Origin: Akkermansia sp.
GTDB lineage: Bacteria; Verrucomicrobiota; Verrucomicrobiia; Verrucomicrobiales; Akkermansiaceae
Length of the DNA: 64,000 nucleotides
Direction of reading: 5' to 3'
Assembly (NCBI GenBank): GCA_022787425.1
Contig: JALFWB010000055.1
Span: forward strand, 1-64,000
Positions 46,836 through 56,233 of this stretch are shown here, piece by piece. Below the pieces are notes generated by a model, which saw only the letters and a list, made by a program, of their open reading frames with translations, searched no databases and was not told the origin of the DNA. Position numbers and translations under genes: made by a program. Numbering within the stretch: position 1 is the first letter of the stretch; each line of letters starts with the position of its first letter.

Positions 46836-47627
46836 ATGAGAACTTTTCTGACAACACTGATTTTTTTCCTCCTTCTTTTGGTCGTTTGGGCAGCCCTGAC
46901 GGGGGATCTGAGTTGCCTGGGGATGCAGGATGCGCTGTGGTCGCCCTATGTGCTGCCGCCGCCGAGCACGGTGCTGCATTATCTGTGGGATAACTGCGTG
47001 AACGGCAAGATTCCGCTGGCCATGCTGGTGACCCTGCGGCGTCTGCTCATCGGCTACTGCATCGGGCTGCTCATCGGTGTGCCTTTGGGGATGCTGGCGG
47101 CGCGGTTCAAGGTATTAAATGACACGCTGGGGATGCTGGCCATGGGTTTGCAGGCCCTGCCGAGTGTGTGCTGGGTACCGCTGGCCTGCATTTGGTTCGG
47201 GCAGACGGAGGCGGCGCTGCTGTTCGTGGTGATTATGGGTACACTGTGGAGCGTGCTGCTCTCTACCGAAAACGGCATGAAGAGTGTGCCGCCCATCTAC
47301 GCGCGGGCCGCTCGCACCATGGGCGCTTCCCGCCTGTATACGCTCACGTTTGTCACGCTGCCTGCGTCCGCCCCCTTCGTGGTGAGCGGTATGAAGCAGG
47401 GCTGGGCTTTCGCTTGGCGTTCCCTGATGGCGGCGGAAATCTACGTTTCCGTGGTGTCCGGTTTCGGTATCGGTCAGTACCTGCACTACGGGCGCGAGCT
47501 GCAGCGCATGTATCAGGTGATCGGTATCATGCTGATTATCATCCTCATCGGTTTGTTAGCGGATAAAATCATCTTCTCGCCGGTGGAGGCTTGGTTGCAC
47601 CGCAAGTGGGGAACGGGTAAGGAGTGA
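46836..47627 (+). CDS. ABC transporter permease, NitT/TauT type
   Basis: SPYVLPPPSTVLHYLWDN, LGMLAMGLQALPSVCWVPLACIWFG, ARTMGASRLYTLTFVTLPASAPFVVSGMKQGWAFAWRSLMAAE. Confidence 0.95.
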   Translation: MRTFLTTLIFFLLLLVVWAALTGDLSCLGMQDALWSPYVLPPPSTVLHYLWDNCVNGKIPLAMLVTLRRLLIGYCIGLLIGVPLGMLAARFKVLNDTLGMLAMGLQALPSVCWVPLACIWFGQTEAALLFVVIMGTLWSVLLSTENGMKSVPPIYARAARTMGASRLYTLTFVTLPASAPFVVSGMKQGWAFAWRSLMAAEIYVSVVSGFGIGQYLHYGRELQRMYQVIGIMLIIILIGLLADKIIFSPVEAWLHRKWGTGKE

Positions 47628-49006
47628 TGAAGACGGACTGGATAGACGAGCTGAAGCAGCTGCTCCCGGAGAGTACCTTCACGGACGCCGAGACGCTGGC
47701 AGCGCACAGCGGGGATAAATGGCACGCGGCGTCTCTGCCGCAGGCGGTGGTCTTGGCTCGAAGCACGGAGGAGGTAGCGGCGGCAGTGAGCCTTGCCGCC
47801 CGCTGCGGGGTGCCTGTTACGCCGCGCGGGGCAGGGGTTGGCTATGTGGGGGGCTGTGTGCCCTGCCGGGGCGGGCTGGTGATCAGCACGATGCGCATGA
47901 ATAGCATTCTCGAGGTAAACCCTGCGGATGGTGTGGCGGTGGTGCAGCCGGGGGTGCTGACGGCAGATTTGCAGGCGGCTGCGGCGGCCGTGGGTTGGTT
48001 CTATCCGCCGGATCCCGCATCGCGCAGGGAAAGCAGCATCGGCGGTAATATCGCCACGAATGCGGGGGGGCCTCGTTGCCTCAAGTACGGTGTGACGCGC
48101 TCCTATGTGCTGGGGCTGGAGGTGGTGTTGGCCGATGGGCGGGTGCTGCGCTGCGGCGGCCGCACGCATAAAAATAAACAGGGCTTTGATTTGGTAGGTC
48201 TTTTCTGCGGCAGCGAGGGGATGCTGGGTATCATCACGGAGGCCACGCTGCGGCTCATTCCTGCCCCTCAGACGCGCGCCGCCCTGCGGGCTTGCTTCCC
48301 GCGCTTTGCCCGGGCGGCGCAGGCCGTGCAGGACGTGTTGCAGGCGGGGCATCTTCCCTGCGCCATTGAGATAACGGATGCTTTCACTCTGCGGGCGGCG
48401 CGTGCCTATCTGGGCGCGGATGCCCTGCCTGCGGAGGCGGAGGGTCACATCATCATCGAGGTGGACGGCCGCGCGGATGCCGTGACACGCGAGCAGGCGG
48501 AGATTGCCGACATCCTGCGTGCTGCGGGGGCTGTGGATGTGGTCGCTGCGACCACGGAGGCGGAGGTGGAGCAGATCTGGCAGCTGCGCCGCGAGTTCTC
48601 CTACAGCCTGAAGGCCACGGGCCTCACCAAGCTGAACGAGGATATTGTTATCCCCCGCTCGCGCTTGGTGGATTTGGTGGAGTTCTGTGCCGACCTGCAG
48701 CGCGAAACCGGCATGCCCGTGGCCTGTTTCGGTCACTCCGGCGATGGCAATATTCACACCAATATCATGGTCCCCAAGGACGCCCGGGGTCGCGACATCC
48801 GTCCCCCCGCCGATGCCTTGGTCCACCGCCTCTTCGACTGGGTTCTCTCCCACGGCGGCAGCATCACCGGTGAACACGGCATCGGCCTGGCCAAAGCACC
48901 TTGGTTCCCCACCGCCATCGGCCCCGTCGCCCTCTCCCTCCACCGCACCCTCAAACAGGCTCTCGACCCCCAAGGCCTCCTCAACCCCGGCAAAATGGGG
49001 CTGTGA
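47624..49006 (+). CDS. FAD-binding oxidoreductase, GlcD/D-lactate dehydrogenase type
   Basis: VTPRGAGVGYVGGCVP, YPPDPASRRESSIGGNIATNAGGPRCLKYGVTRSYVLGLEVVLADG, CFGHSGDGNIHTNI, GEHGIGLAK; 4-bp overlap with permease. Confidence 0.95.
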   Translation: MMKTDWIDELKQLLPESTFTDAETLAAHSGDKWHAASLPQAVVLARSTEEVAAAVSLAARCGVPVTPRGAGVGYVGGCVPCRGGLVISTMRMNSILEVNPADGVAVVQPGVLTADLQAAAAAVGWFYPPDPASRRESSIGGNIATNAGGPRCLKYGVTRSYVLGLEVVLADGRVLRCGGRTHKNKQGFDLVGLFCGSEGMLGIITEATLRLIPAPQTRAALRACFPRFARAAQAVQDVLQAGHLPCAIEITDAFTLRAARAYLGADALPAEAEGHIIIEVDGRADAVTREQAEIADILRAAGAVDVVAATTEAEVEQIWQLRREFSYSLKATGLTKLNEDIVIPRSRLVDLVEFCADLQRETGMPVACFGHSGDGNIHTNIMVPKDARGRDIRPPADALVHRLFDWVLSHGGSITGEHGIGLAKAPWFPTAIGPVALSLHRTLKQALDPQGLLNPGKMGL

Positions 49007-49086
49007 TATCCGCAGCGGGTGCTCCGTTGGTCATCCGCTGCAGGGATCGGAGCGGGGCAGAAAAATGCAGGTGGCAGAGATACGGC

Positions 49087-49114
49087 TTGACAGTGGGGGA
49101 GGGTGGTGTATGAT
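49087..49114 (+). promoter_or_regulatory. Promoter TTGACA-16-TATGAT ending 6 nt before ATG 49121
   Basis: Hexamers read directly. Confidence 0.75.
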
Positions 49115-49120
49115 GAAGAC

Positions 49121-49687
49121 ATGTACGTTGCTGTTCTTTTGGGGCATTTGGTTGCGCTGCTCTTTGCTTTTTGCGGGGTGGTGAATTTGTTCTATTTGGA
49201 TTTCAGCCAAGAGATGGGTGCCCATGCCTTCTTTGTGCAGTTGGCGCAGGCGGCGTGGCCGCTGGCGGTGGGAACCGGGCTGTATGTGCTGGTGCAGGCG
49301 GCGATGTTGCTGGAGCGGCTGGTGATTGTTTCTGAGAATCCCGCTGTGCCGGAGGCGGAGAAGAAGAGTGCCAGGAGTGAGGGGAAGAAGAGCAGTCGTG
49401 CGGAAGCTGCGTTGCAACCGGGACCATTGCCTGCGGCGCAGGTTGTGCGGCGTCCCTTCGGTGATGCGGCTCAGCCGAGCTCGGTATCATCGGCCCGACC
49501 GGCCGCAGTGCAGGCACATGCGCCTGAGGGGGCTCCGGTTGCCGTGCCTCAGCCGGTGGTGACGACACCCCCGGTTCTTCCTGCCGCGCCGGAGGAGAAG
49601 AAACAGGCGGAGGTGCCCTCGCCGGAGAAAAATAAGGTTCCCGAGCCCCCGGCGGAGCAGGGTCCCCGGTTTTTCAAGCTGAACTGA
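49121..49687 (+). CDS. Hypothetical membrane protein with Pro/Ala/Glu-rich C-terminus
   Basis: Two TM-like segments then low-complexity tail; start chosen by promoter proximity. Confidence 0.7.
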   Translation: MYVAVLLGHLVALLFAFCGVVNLFYLDFSQEMGAHAFFVQLAQAAWPLAVGTGLYVLVQAAMLLERLVIVSENPAVPEAEKKSARSEGKKSSRAEAALQPGPLPAAQVVRRPFGDAAQPSSVSSARPAAVQAHAPEGAPVAVPQPVVTTPPVLPAAPEEKKQAEVPSPEKNKVPEPPAEQGPRFFKLN

Positions 49688-49691
49688 GGTA

Positions 49692-50660
49692 ATGAGTGGC
49701 GCATCACCGGAGACGGCGCGCAGGGCTTTGTCGGCCTTGGCGCGGCAGACGGAACGGACGGTGCCGGAGTCGGCGTGGCAGGCCGTTTCCGCCGGGGCAT
49801 CTGGGCGCAGAATCATGCGTTCCGCCGGGGTGCTGGGTATTTACTGGACCGCCGACCGCGCGGACAACGCCTCGTTTGTGCCTGCTGCGCGGCATTTGGC
49901 CGCAGCGGGGGTGCAGGTGCCTGCGGTGTTGGCGGCGGAGGACCTCGGCGCCGGGTGCGGGGCCTGCTTGGTCACCGACTTGGGGGACCGCGACCTGTTG
50001 AGCCTCAAAAACGCGCCTTGGGAGGAGCGGCGGGCGGCGTATGCCCTTGCCTTCGAGGCCCTGTTGCCGTTGCATCGGCTGAAGCCTGATTGGCCGCTGC
50101 AGCCCGCCTTCGATGCCGACCTCTACCGCTGGGAGCAGGAGTACTTCGCCCGCCACTTGGTAGGCCGCCACTTCGGCGGAGATACCGATGCCTTGTTAGC
50201 CTGCCCCGCGCTGCGCGAGCTTGCCGATTGGCTTGAAGCCCTGCCGAGGGGTCCCGTGCACCGCGACTGCCAGAGCCAGAACATCATGCTCTGCGACGGC
50301 AAGGCTTGGTTGATTGATTTCCAAGGCATGCGCCTCGGGCGGTGGGAGTACGACCTCGCCTCCCTGATCTACGACCCGTACATGGACTTCAGCGAGCCGG
50401 AACGCGCCGAGCTGTTGCAGCTGTGGCAGCAGGCGGGCGGCCCGCAGCCGGACCCCGCCGTGCTCACCGCCTGTGCCCAGCAGCGCATCATGCAGGCTCT
50501 CGGTGCCTTTGCTAACATTGCCTATCATCAGGGGAAGGACTGGTACCTCTCCGTGATTCCCGCCGGGCTGAATGCCCTGCGCCGTGTCTGCCGCTCGGCG
50601 CCTTCCGGAAGCCCCGCAGCCCGTGTTGCCGCATGTCTTCTTCCTCTCCTCGGCGCCTGA
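49692..50660 (+). CDS. Aminoglycoside phosphotransferase-fold sugar kinase (AmgK-like)
   Basis: LVTDLGDRDLLSL, GPVHRDCQSQNIMLCDGKAWLIDFQGMRLGRWEYDLASLIYDPYMD. Confidence 0.85.
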   Translation: MSGASPETARRALSALARQTERTVPESAWQAVSAGASGRRIMRSAGVLGIYWTADRADNASFVPAARHLAAAGVQVPAVLAAEDLGAGCGACLVTDLGDRDLLSLKNAPWEERRAAYALAFEALLPLHRLKPDWPLQPAFDADLYRWEQEYFARHLVGRHFGGDTDALLACPALRELADWLEALPRGPVHRDCQSQNIMLCDGKAWLIDFQGMRLGRWEYDLASLIYDPYMDFSEPERAELLQLWQQAGGPQPDPAVLTACAQQRIMQALGAFANIAYHQGKDWYLSVIPAGLNALRRVCRSAPSGSPAARVAACLLPLLGA

Positions 50661-51943
50661 GCTCCCTGCTCATCGCCCTGCCGCTCATGGCCGGCTGCTG
50701 GTGGTTTGCTTCCTCCTTCCTGGGTGGAGCGGACGCTTGGATTTTCAGCAAGATCGGCGGGCAGAGTGCCTACTTGGAGGGCTCATCCATGCCGCGCGTG
50801 GAGGTGCCCACCACGGTGGAGAAGCGAACCCTGCACCCCGTCTCCGTTGGGGCACTGGAACTGGATGACGAGCAGGCCGGGCGCGTCTTCGCGGCCTTGC
50901 CCCTCGGCCCGCAGGACTTCGCCGTCATCCTCGCGCGCCTGCAGGCAGCGGGGGTGAAAACGCTCGGCATTTCCTCTCCGCTCATTTGGCAGACCGAGAC
51001 CGGCGACATGTCCCGCGAGATCTTCTGCTCCGCTCTCCGCAAGATACCGCAGGCAGCGGTGGGCCTGCGGGGACGCACGGCGGCCTCGGCGGATTTCACC
51101 CCCGTCGAGCTGCAAAACACCGCCATTCCTGCCGAAAATATCAGCGGTGATGTCTCCGGTTTCCCGTCTGCCAACCGAGCCTTGCCGAACGGTTTTACGG
51201 ACAAGCCGGACGCCTTGGATATCGTCTGGGCCCCGGATTGGCTGGAGGACGAACCCCTGACCGGCAGGCCGACCACCCAGGGCAGCACCTCTTTCCCCCT
51301 GTTCGTGCGCTGGAACGGCGAGGTCATTCCCACGCTGCCGCTGCGTTTAGCCATGATGGCCCGCGGCATCCGCCCGGAAGACGTGAAGGTGAGCCCGGGT
51401 CGCGAGCTGCGCTTGGGAACCCGCCGCCTGCCGCTGGATGCCAACGGACGCACTCGCTTGGTGGAGGCCCGTGTGCAGACTCTCGATCCAACGGTCGTGT
51501 TCGGTTCGTCCCCCGCACCCCTGCCGGAGGCCGTTCTGGTGGAGCAACCTGCTACTGCTGCCGGAAACCCCGAACGCCTTGGCCTTCTCGCGCGTACATG
51601 CTCTACCCTTTTGGCAGGGGAAAGCGTGAGCTACCAACGCGGCAGCCGCTTGGCGCAGGATGTGGTTTACACCCCCGCGCCCTTGCAGGCCGATATGGTC
51701 ATGGCACTGAAATGGGGCGGCGGCATAGGCTTGGCGGCCCTGCTCTTGCTGCCTTTTTTCCCCGCCTTGCTGCGGCGTGGCGTTCTGTTAGCCGTACCTG
51801 TTTGGGTGCTGTACCGCGCGTGGATCTGCCCGCCGCAGTGGTTCAGCGTGTGCGGGGCCTTCCTCTGCTGGGCCGTGTTGTGTTGGGGTGTTGCCCGATC
51901 GTCAGCCCGCCGCCGGGGCGTCTTCTCCTCGCGCCGCCGATGA
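50633..51943 (+). CDS. Membrane protein with CHASE2-like extracytoplasmic domain
   Basis: N-terminal TM; FAVILARLQAAGVKTLGISSPLIW..., FPLFVRWNGEVIPTLPLRLAMMARGI; C-terminal TM cluster, no output domain. Confidence 0.65.
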   Translation: MSSSSPRRLSSLLIALPLMAGCWWFASSFLGGADAWIFSKIGGQSAYLEGSSMPRVEVPTTVEKRTLHPVSVGALELDDEQAGRVFAALPLGPQDFAVILARLQAAGVKTLGISSPLIWQTETGDMSREIFCSALRKIPQAAVGLRGRTAASADFTPVELQNTAIPAENISGDVSGFPSANRALPNGFTDKPDALDIVWAPDWLEDEPLTGRPTTQGSTSFPLFVRWNGEVIPTLPLRLAMMARGIRPEDVKVSPGRELRLGTRRLPLDANGRTRLVEARVQTLDPTVVFGSSPAPLPEAVLVEQPATAAGNPERLGLLARTCSTLLAGESVSYQRGSRLAQDVVYTPAPLQADMVMALKWGGGIGLAALLLLPFFPALLRRGVLLAVPVWVLYRAWICPPQWFSVCGAFLCWAVLCWGVARSSARRRGVFSSRRR

Positions 51944-51950
51944 GCGCGCC

Positions 51951-52682
51951 TCAGTTGGCGTAGGAGTGCAGGCTGTTGACCGAGGGAAGGAAATTAACAA
52001 TCAGGAACGTGATGACCACGCAGGCGAAACCCAGCAGCAGCAGGGGACGCCGCCAGCCGAGGAAAGCCGGCTCGTGCCGCAGGTGAAACCACGCCGCGTA
52101 GACCAGCCAGGTGAGCAGCGACCACGCCTCCTTGATGTCCCAGCCCCAGTAGCGGCCCCAGGCATCATCCGCCCACAGGGCCCCGCTCGCCAGCCCGAAG
52201 GTGAGGAAGGGGAAGGCCACCCGCACCACCAAGGCGGCCCGGCGCAGGGACTCCTCGCCCCGGCGGCAGACCAGCAGCGCACTCACCGCCAGCAGACCGT
52301 AGGCCACCACATAGGACGTGACGTGCGGCGCGAACCACGGCGACTTGAGGGCCGGCATGGGCCGCCACGCCGCCTGCAGGGGCATGCAGAGTGCCCCCGT
52401 CAGCGCCACTGCCGCCGCCGCCGCCAGCCAGCGGCTCAATTCCTCCCCGTGGGCGTGGCGCAGGTAGTATGCGGCGGGGGCCATCACCAAGGGGAAAAAG
52501 CAGAGCACATGGCGCATGTTGCCGAAGGGCAGGGACTCCGCCAAGACCGCATTCAGCCCCAGCAGAACAGCCCCGCAGCACCAAGCCGCCCACAGCAGGC
52601 GGTAGCTGTAGCGGGGCAGGGCGGCAGACGCCGCACAGAGCAGCAGCGCGAGCGCCTCGCAGAGGATAACCGCCGCGCTCAT
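51951..52682 (-). CDS. Cytochrome c assembly protein (CcsA/ResC/CcmC-like)
   Basis: APHVTSYVVAYGLLAVSALL, GALWADDAWGRYWGWDIKEAWSLLTWLVYAAWFHLR (WWD-like). Confidence 0.93.
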   Translation of the reverse strand: MSAAVILCEALALLLCAASAALPRYSYRLLWAAWCCGAVLLGLNAVLAESLPFGNMRHVLCFFPLVMAPAAYYLRHAHGEELSRWLAAAAAVALTGALCMPLQAAWRPMPALKSPWFAPHVTSYVVAYGLLAVSALLVCRRGEESLRRAALVVRVAFPFLTFGLASGALWADDAWGRYWGWDIKEAWSLLTWLVYAAWFHLRHEPAFLGWRRPLLLLGFACVVITFLIVNFLPSVNSLHSYAN

Positions 52683-53725
52683 GCCGCCTCCTTTCCCTTA
52701 TCACTCGGCTTGCGCTGCCAGCACATGCCGCAGGTGCAGATGATCAAGCCCACGAGCCCGGCCAGCACCATCCCGCGCCCCGGGGCCCGCCGCGCCTGCA
52801 TCACCGCCGCGCCGCCCGCCGGGGTCTCCTGCATATCCAGCAGGCTGATCTGCCACCCCTTGCACTCCAGCGGCGTGTTCACCCGGATATGCCGCGTCTC
52901 GGTGGTGGGGGTGCCTCTGTAGCTTTGGGTCAGGAGGCACTCCGCATCATAAAAGGAAACCGGCGCAGGGGTGCGCACGATGAGCCGCATCGGGCTGCCC
53001 GGCAGCAGCAGGTGGGCCTGCCCGCCCGGCAGCTCGCGGTTCCAGGTCTCCTCGCCCAGCCGCAGGGTGTTGCCCTCCACCGCCAGCGGCACGGGGGCCA
53101 CCCAGCGGTTGTTTTGGTAGGTGTAGAGCGTGTAGGTCGGCTCGCCGGTGCGCTGAATATCGGTGCGCAGCAGTTGCAGCTCGAAGTTCAGGGGCAGGGT
53201 GCTTCCGCCCTCCGTGGTCACCTCGCGCACGGCAGGGCCGCCCGCTGTCATTTGCAGCACGCCGCGTTCCTCGCAGAAGAAGTCAATCATGCCCCCCAGC
53301 ATGATGAAAAAGAACGCCAGGTGCGCCGTCGCGGCCCAAATGCGCCCGCGCAGGGACTTGTAGGCCAAGTAGCCGAACACCAGCATGAAGATGAGCCCCA
53401 TGAGGGCAAAGCAGAGCATGCCGACCGCCCCCACCCATTGGCCGCCCATCAGGAATTCCCAAGCCTTCGCGCTGTAGTTATAGATGATACCCAATCCGGC
53501 GGACAGGAAGAAAAGGCTCACCGCCCCCACGATGAGGTTGGCCCGGTAGCCCGCCGCGAGTTTCCACGCTCCGTACAGGGCCAGCAGCCCCGCCAGCGTA
53601 CCCACCGCCAGCATGGCTCCGCTGCGGTACACCGCCTCCGCCCCCAGCCGGGGACAGGCCCCCGCGAAGAGCAGCACGCCCGCCGCGCCGATGACCATCA
53701 GGGTCGCCTTCAGACCTTGTGTCAT
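52679..53725 (-). CDS. Cytochrome c biogenesis ResB/Ccs1-like protein
   Basis: Multi-TM; GRIWAATAHLAFFFIMLGGMIDFFCEERGVLQMTAG; paired with the ResC-like gene by 4-bp overlap. Confidence 0.85.
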   Translation of the reverse strand: MTQGLKATLMVIGAAGVLLFAGACPRLGAEAVYRSGAMLAVGTLAGLLALYGAWKLAAGYRANLIVGAVSLFFLSAGLGIIYNYSAKAWEFLMGGQWVGAVGMLCFALMGLIFMLVFGYLAYKSLRGRIWAATAHLAFFFIMLGGMIDFFCEERGVLQMTAGGPAVREVTTEGGSTLPLNFELQLLRTDIQRTGEPTYTLYTYQNNRWVAPVPLAVEGNTLRLGEETWNRELPGGQAHLLLPGSPMRLIVRTPAPVSFYDAECLLTQSYRGTPTTETRHIRVNTPLECKGWQISLLDMQETPAGGAAVMQARRAPGRGMVLAGLVGLIICTCGMCWQRKPSDKGKEAA

Positions 53726-53731
53726 GCGTGC

Positions 53732-54718
53732 TTACCAGTTCAGGGTGATGGAGAAGCAGCCGTACAGGCTCCCTTTACCGTGGCGGTAGGTGGGGGTATG
53801 GTAGACCGCTCCCGCAAAGTAGTCCACATTGCGGCGGGCGACCCCCACGCCGGCGCGCAGCTCCGCCTGCCAGGGGCGGCGGGAGACCGTCTTGTTCTCA
53901 AACCGGTGGAACACCCCGCCGTCGATGCCGTAGTCTCGTGCGTAGTAGCCCACATCACCGCCCAAGGAGAAGAAAACGGAGGTGGCAGCGGGGTTGTAGT
54001 TCTCCTTCAGCAGCAGGCCGAGCCCGTAGTTGGCCCCGCCGCTGCGGGTCATCTGCAGGTTGGTGGGCAGGTTGGTGCCGATGCGCACGTTGAACCCGAC
54101 TCGCCCGTCGATGTGCAGCGTGCCGATGTTCTCCTGCGTGTAGCACATGGCATCCGTCTCCCATCCGTTAGCGAAATGCGTCTCCAAGAAGGAGAGGCGG
54201 TAATCCTGCCGGGCGGAGAACTGCACCGCCGCCTCGGAGGGTGCTTGGGAGCCCCAGCCGTCCCACTGCTCCATGTTGCCGATCTTGTGCACAAAGTTCT
54301 GGGTGTCGCGCGCAAAGGCTGCCTTGCCCATCATGCCGACTTGCAGCTCCACGCAGTGCCCGAAGTTATGCCAACGCTGCATGTAGGCCCCGCCCACGCG
54401 GAAGTCCCCGGCGTATGGGTGCTCGCCCGGCACGGCCCACCGCGTGTGCGTGGTGGGGGTGTAGATGTTCTGTGAGATGCTGATGCCCCAGGCGTCGCTC
54501 AGGCTCAGGGAGTTCTCCTGCGACAGGCTGTGCGCGTAGTCAAAGCGCGTGCCGTGGGAGTAGTCCCGGTCCTCGCCGAAGGCGCAGTCGTTCTCGAACA
54601 TCATGCGCAGGTGGTTGTTTGTGGTCGTTACACTCTCCGGTCCCGTCGGTGCCACCGGGTCCAACCACGCTACCGTGCCCGATGCCGCCGCCATTACTGC
54701 CCATGGAATTACGCTCAT
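53732..54718 (-). CDS. LpxR-like outer-membrane lipid A deacylase family (DUF2219)
   Basis: MMFENDCAFGEDRDYSHGTRFDYAHS, ISISQNIYTP, HPYAGDFRVGGAYMQR, VELQVGMMGKAAFARDTQNFVHKI. Confidence 0.88.
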   Translation of the reverse strand: MSVIPWAVMAAASGTVAWLDPVAPTGPESVTTTNNHLRMMFENDCAFGEDRDYSHGTRFDYAHSLSQENSLSLSDAWGISISQNIYTPTTHTRWAVPGEHPYAGDFRVGGAYMQRWHNFGHCVELQVGMMGKAAFARDTQNFVHKIGNMEQWDGWGSQAPSEAAVQFSARQDYRLSFLETHFANGWETDAMCYTQENIGTLHIDGRVGFNVRIGTNLPTNLQMTRSGGANYGLGLLLKENYNPAATSVFFSLGGDVGYYARDYGIDGGVFHRFENKTVSRRPWQAELRAGVGVARRNVDYFAGAVYHTPTYRHGKGSLYGCFSITLNW

Positions 54719-54776
54719 GCCCTTGGTATACGCTCGGTGTTGTCGTCAGTCAATGAGAAAAACGGTCATCGTGCCA

Positions 54777-55898
54777 TTACTTGGACACGTTGAAGCGGAA
54801 CTCCACCACGTCGCCGTCCTTCATCACATAATCCTTGCCCTCGATGCGCAGCTTGGCCTGCTCCTTGGCCTTCAGCAGGCTGCCGCAGGCCACCAGGTCC
54901 TCATAGGCCACCACCTGCGCCGCAATGAAGCCGCGCTCGAAGTCGGTGTGGATGACGCCCGCCGCCTGCGGGGCCTTGGCTCCGGCGGGGATGGTCCAGG
55001 CTTTCGTCTCCTTCTCGCCCGTGGTCAGGTAGGTGCGCAGCCCCAGCAGGTGGTACACCGCGCGGATCAGGTCGCTCACGCCGGAGTCCTCCACGCCCAG
55101 GTCGCGCAGGTAGTCGCGGGCCTCTTCCTGCGGCAGCTCGGAGAGCTCCTCCTCGATGCGGGCGGAGATGACGATGGCCTCGGCGTTGTGGTTCTCCGCC
55201 ACATACTTGCGCACGGCGGATACATAGGGGTGCGCGTCCGGGTTCTTGACGGCCTCCGCCAGCTCGTCCTCGCTTACGTTGCAGGCAAAAATGCTTTTCT
55301 TGCTCGAGAGGAGGTAGAAGCTCTTGAGCAGCTTCTTTTCGTCATCGTTCAGCTCCAGGGTGATGGCGGGTTTGCCCGCGTCCAGATGCGGCAGCAGTTT
55401 GTCGATGAGGGCTATCTCTTCTTTGGCTTCCTTGTCCCCGCCGCGCGCTTTCTTGATGCGGCTTTCCTTGCGCTTCTCCATCGCGGCCAGGTCGGCCAGA
55501 ATCAGCTCGTCGTTGATAATCTCGATGTCGCGCACGGGGTCGACGCTGCCGAGTTCGTGGATGATGTCGTCGTTCTCGAAGCAGCGCACCACCTGCACGA
55601 TGGCGTCCGTCTCGCGGATGTTGGATAAGAACTTGTTGCCCAGCCCGGCGCCCTCCGCCGCGCCTTTCACCAGGCCCGCGATGTCCACAAACTCGATGGC
55701 AGCCGGCACTACGCGCTCGCTCTTGCTCATCTCCGCCAGCACAGCCAAGCGCGCATCCGGTACCTCCACCATCCCCACATTCGGGTCTATTGTGCAGAAG
55801 GGGTAGTTCGCCGCCTCCGCCTTGCGGGAGCGCGTCACTGCGTTGAACAACGTTGATTTGCCTACATTCGGCAGGCCTACGATTCCGGCTTGTAACAT
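54777..55898 (-). CDS. ychF: Redox-regulated ATPase YchF (Obg family)
   Basis: MLQAGIVGLPNVGKSTLFNAVT, ANYPFCTIDPNVG, VDIAGLVKGAAEGAGLGNKFL, C-terminal TGS-like region. Confidence 0.98.
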   Translation of the reverse strand: MLQAGIVGLPNVGKSTLFNAVTRSRKAEAANYPFCTIDPNVGMVEVPDARLAVLAEMSKSERVVPAAIEFVDIAGLVKGAAEGAGLGNKFLSNIRETDAIVQVVRCFENDDIIHELGSVDPVRDIEIINDELILADLAAMEKRKESRIKKARGGDKEAKEEIALIDKLLPHLDAGKPAITLELNDDEKKLLKSFYLLSSKKSIFACNVSEDELAEAVKNPDAHPYVSAVRKYVAENHNAEAIVISARIEEELSELPQEEARDYLRDLGVEDSGVSDLIRAVYHLLGLRTYLTTGEKETKAWTIPAGAKAPQAAGVIHTDFERGFIAAQVVAYEDLVACGSLLKAKEQAKLRIEGKDYVMKDGDVVEFRFNVSK

Positions 55899-55998
55899 AG
55901 CGCGGCTATTATACCCCATTTCCAACGCCTTGAAAAGCCAAAACTCTGCCCGCACTGCCTCTTTTGCCGCAGCGACAGCTTCCTTCCGCCCCGCAGCC

Positions 55999-56012
55999 TA
56001 CAGCATTTTCAA
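55999..56012. repeat. TACAGCATTTTCAA element (left arm of 14-bp inverted repeat)
   Basis: Exact reverse complement of 56163-56176; related to the 15377/15526 palindrome. Confidence 0.85.
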
Positions 56013-56151
56013 TGCACACCCCGCCGCCATGTGCCTCAAACGCCCGCCTCATGCGCTTTTCTGCCGCTTCCGCAGCTCCGAGCGTACCCCGCCGTAGGGC
56101 TTTATCCCCGCTCTGACTCTTTGATTTTCAAGGCTTTACGCTATTTCCTGC

Positions 56152-56180
56152 TTGACTCCGCCTTGAAAATGCTGTATGCT
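56152..56180 (+). promoter_or_regulatory. Promoter TTGACT-17-TATGCT with palindrome-family element in the spacer
   Basis: TTGACT 56152-56157, CCGCCTTGAAAATGCTG, TATGCT 56175-56180; the repeat arm occupies 56163-56176. Confidence 0.65.
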
Positions 56181-56233
56181 CCGCATCGTGGGCGCGGGCT
56201 TGTCCCCGCTTCTTTCCCCCACATCGTCTGAAT

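Noticed and set aside
47513-48973. 486-aa minus-strand ORF
   Set aside because: Antisense to the FAD-linked oxidase gene.
52889-54475. 528-aa plus-strand ORF
   Set aside because: Antisense to the ResB-like and LpxR-like genes.
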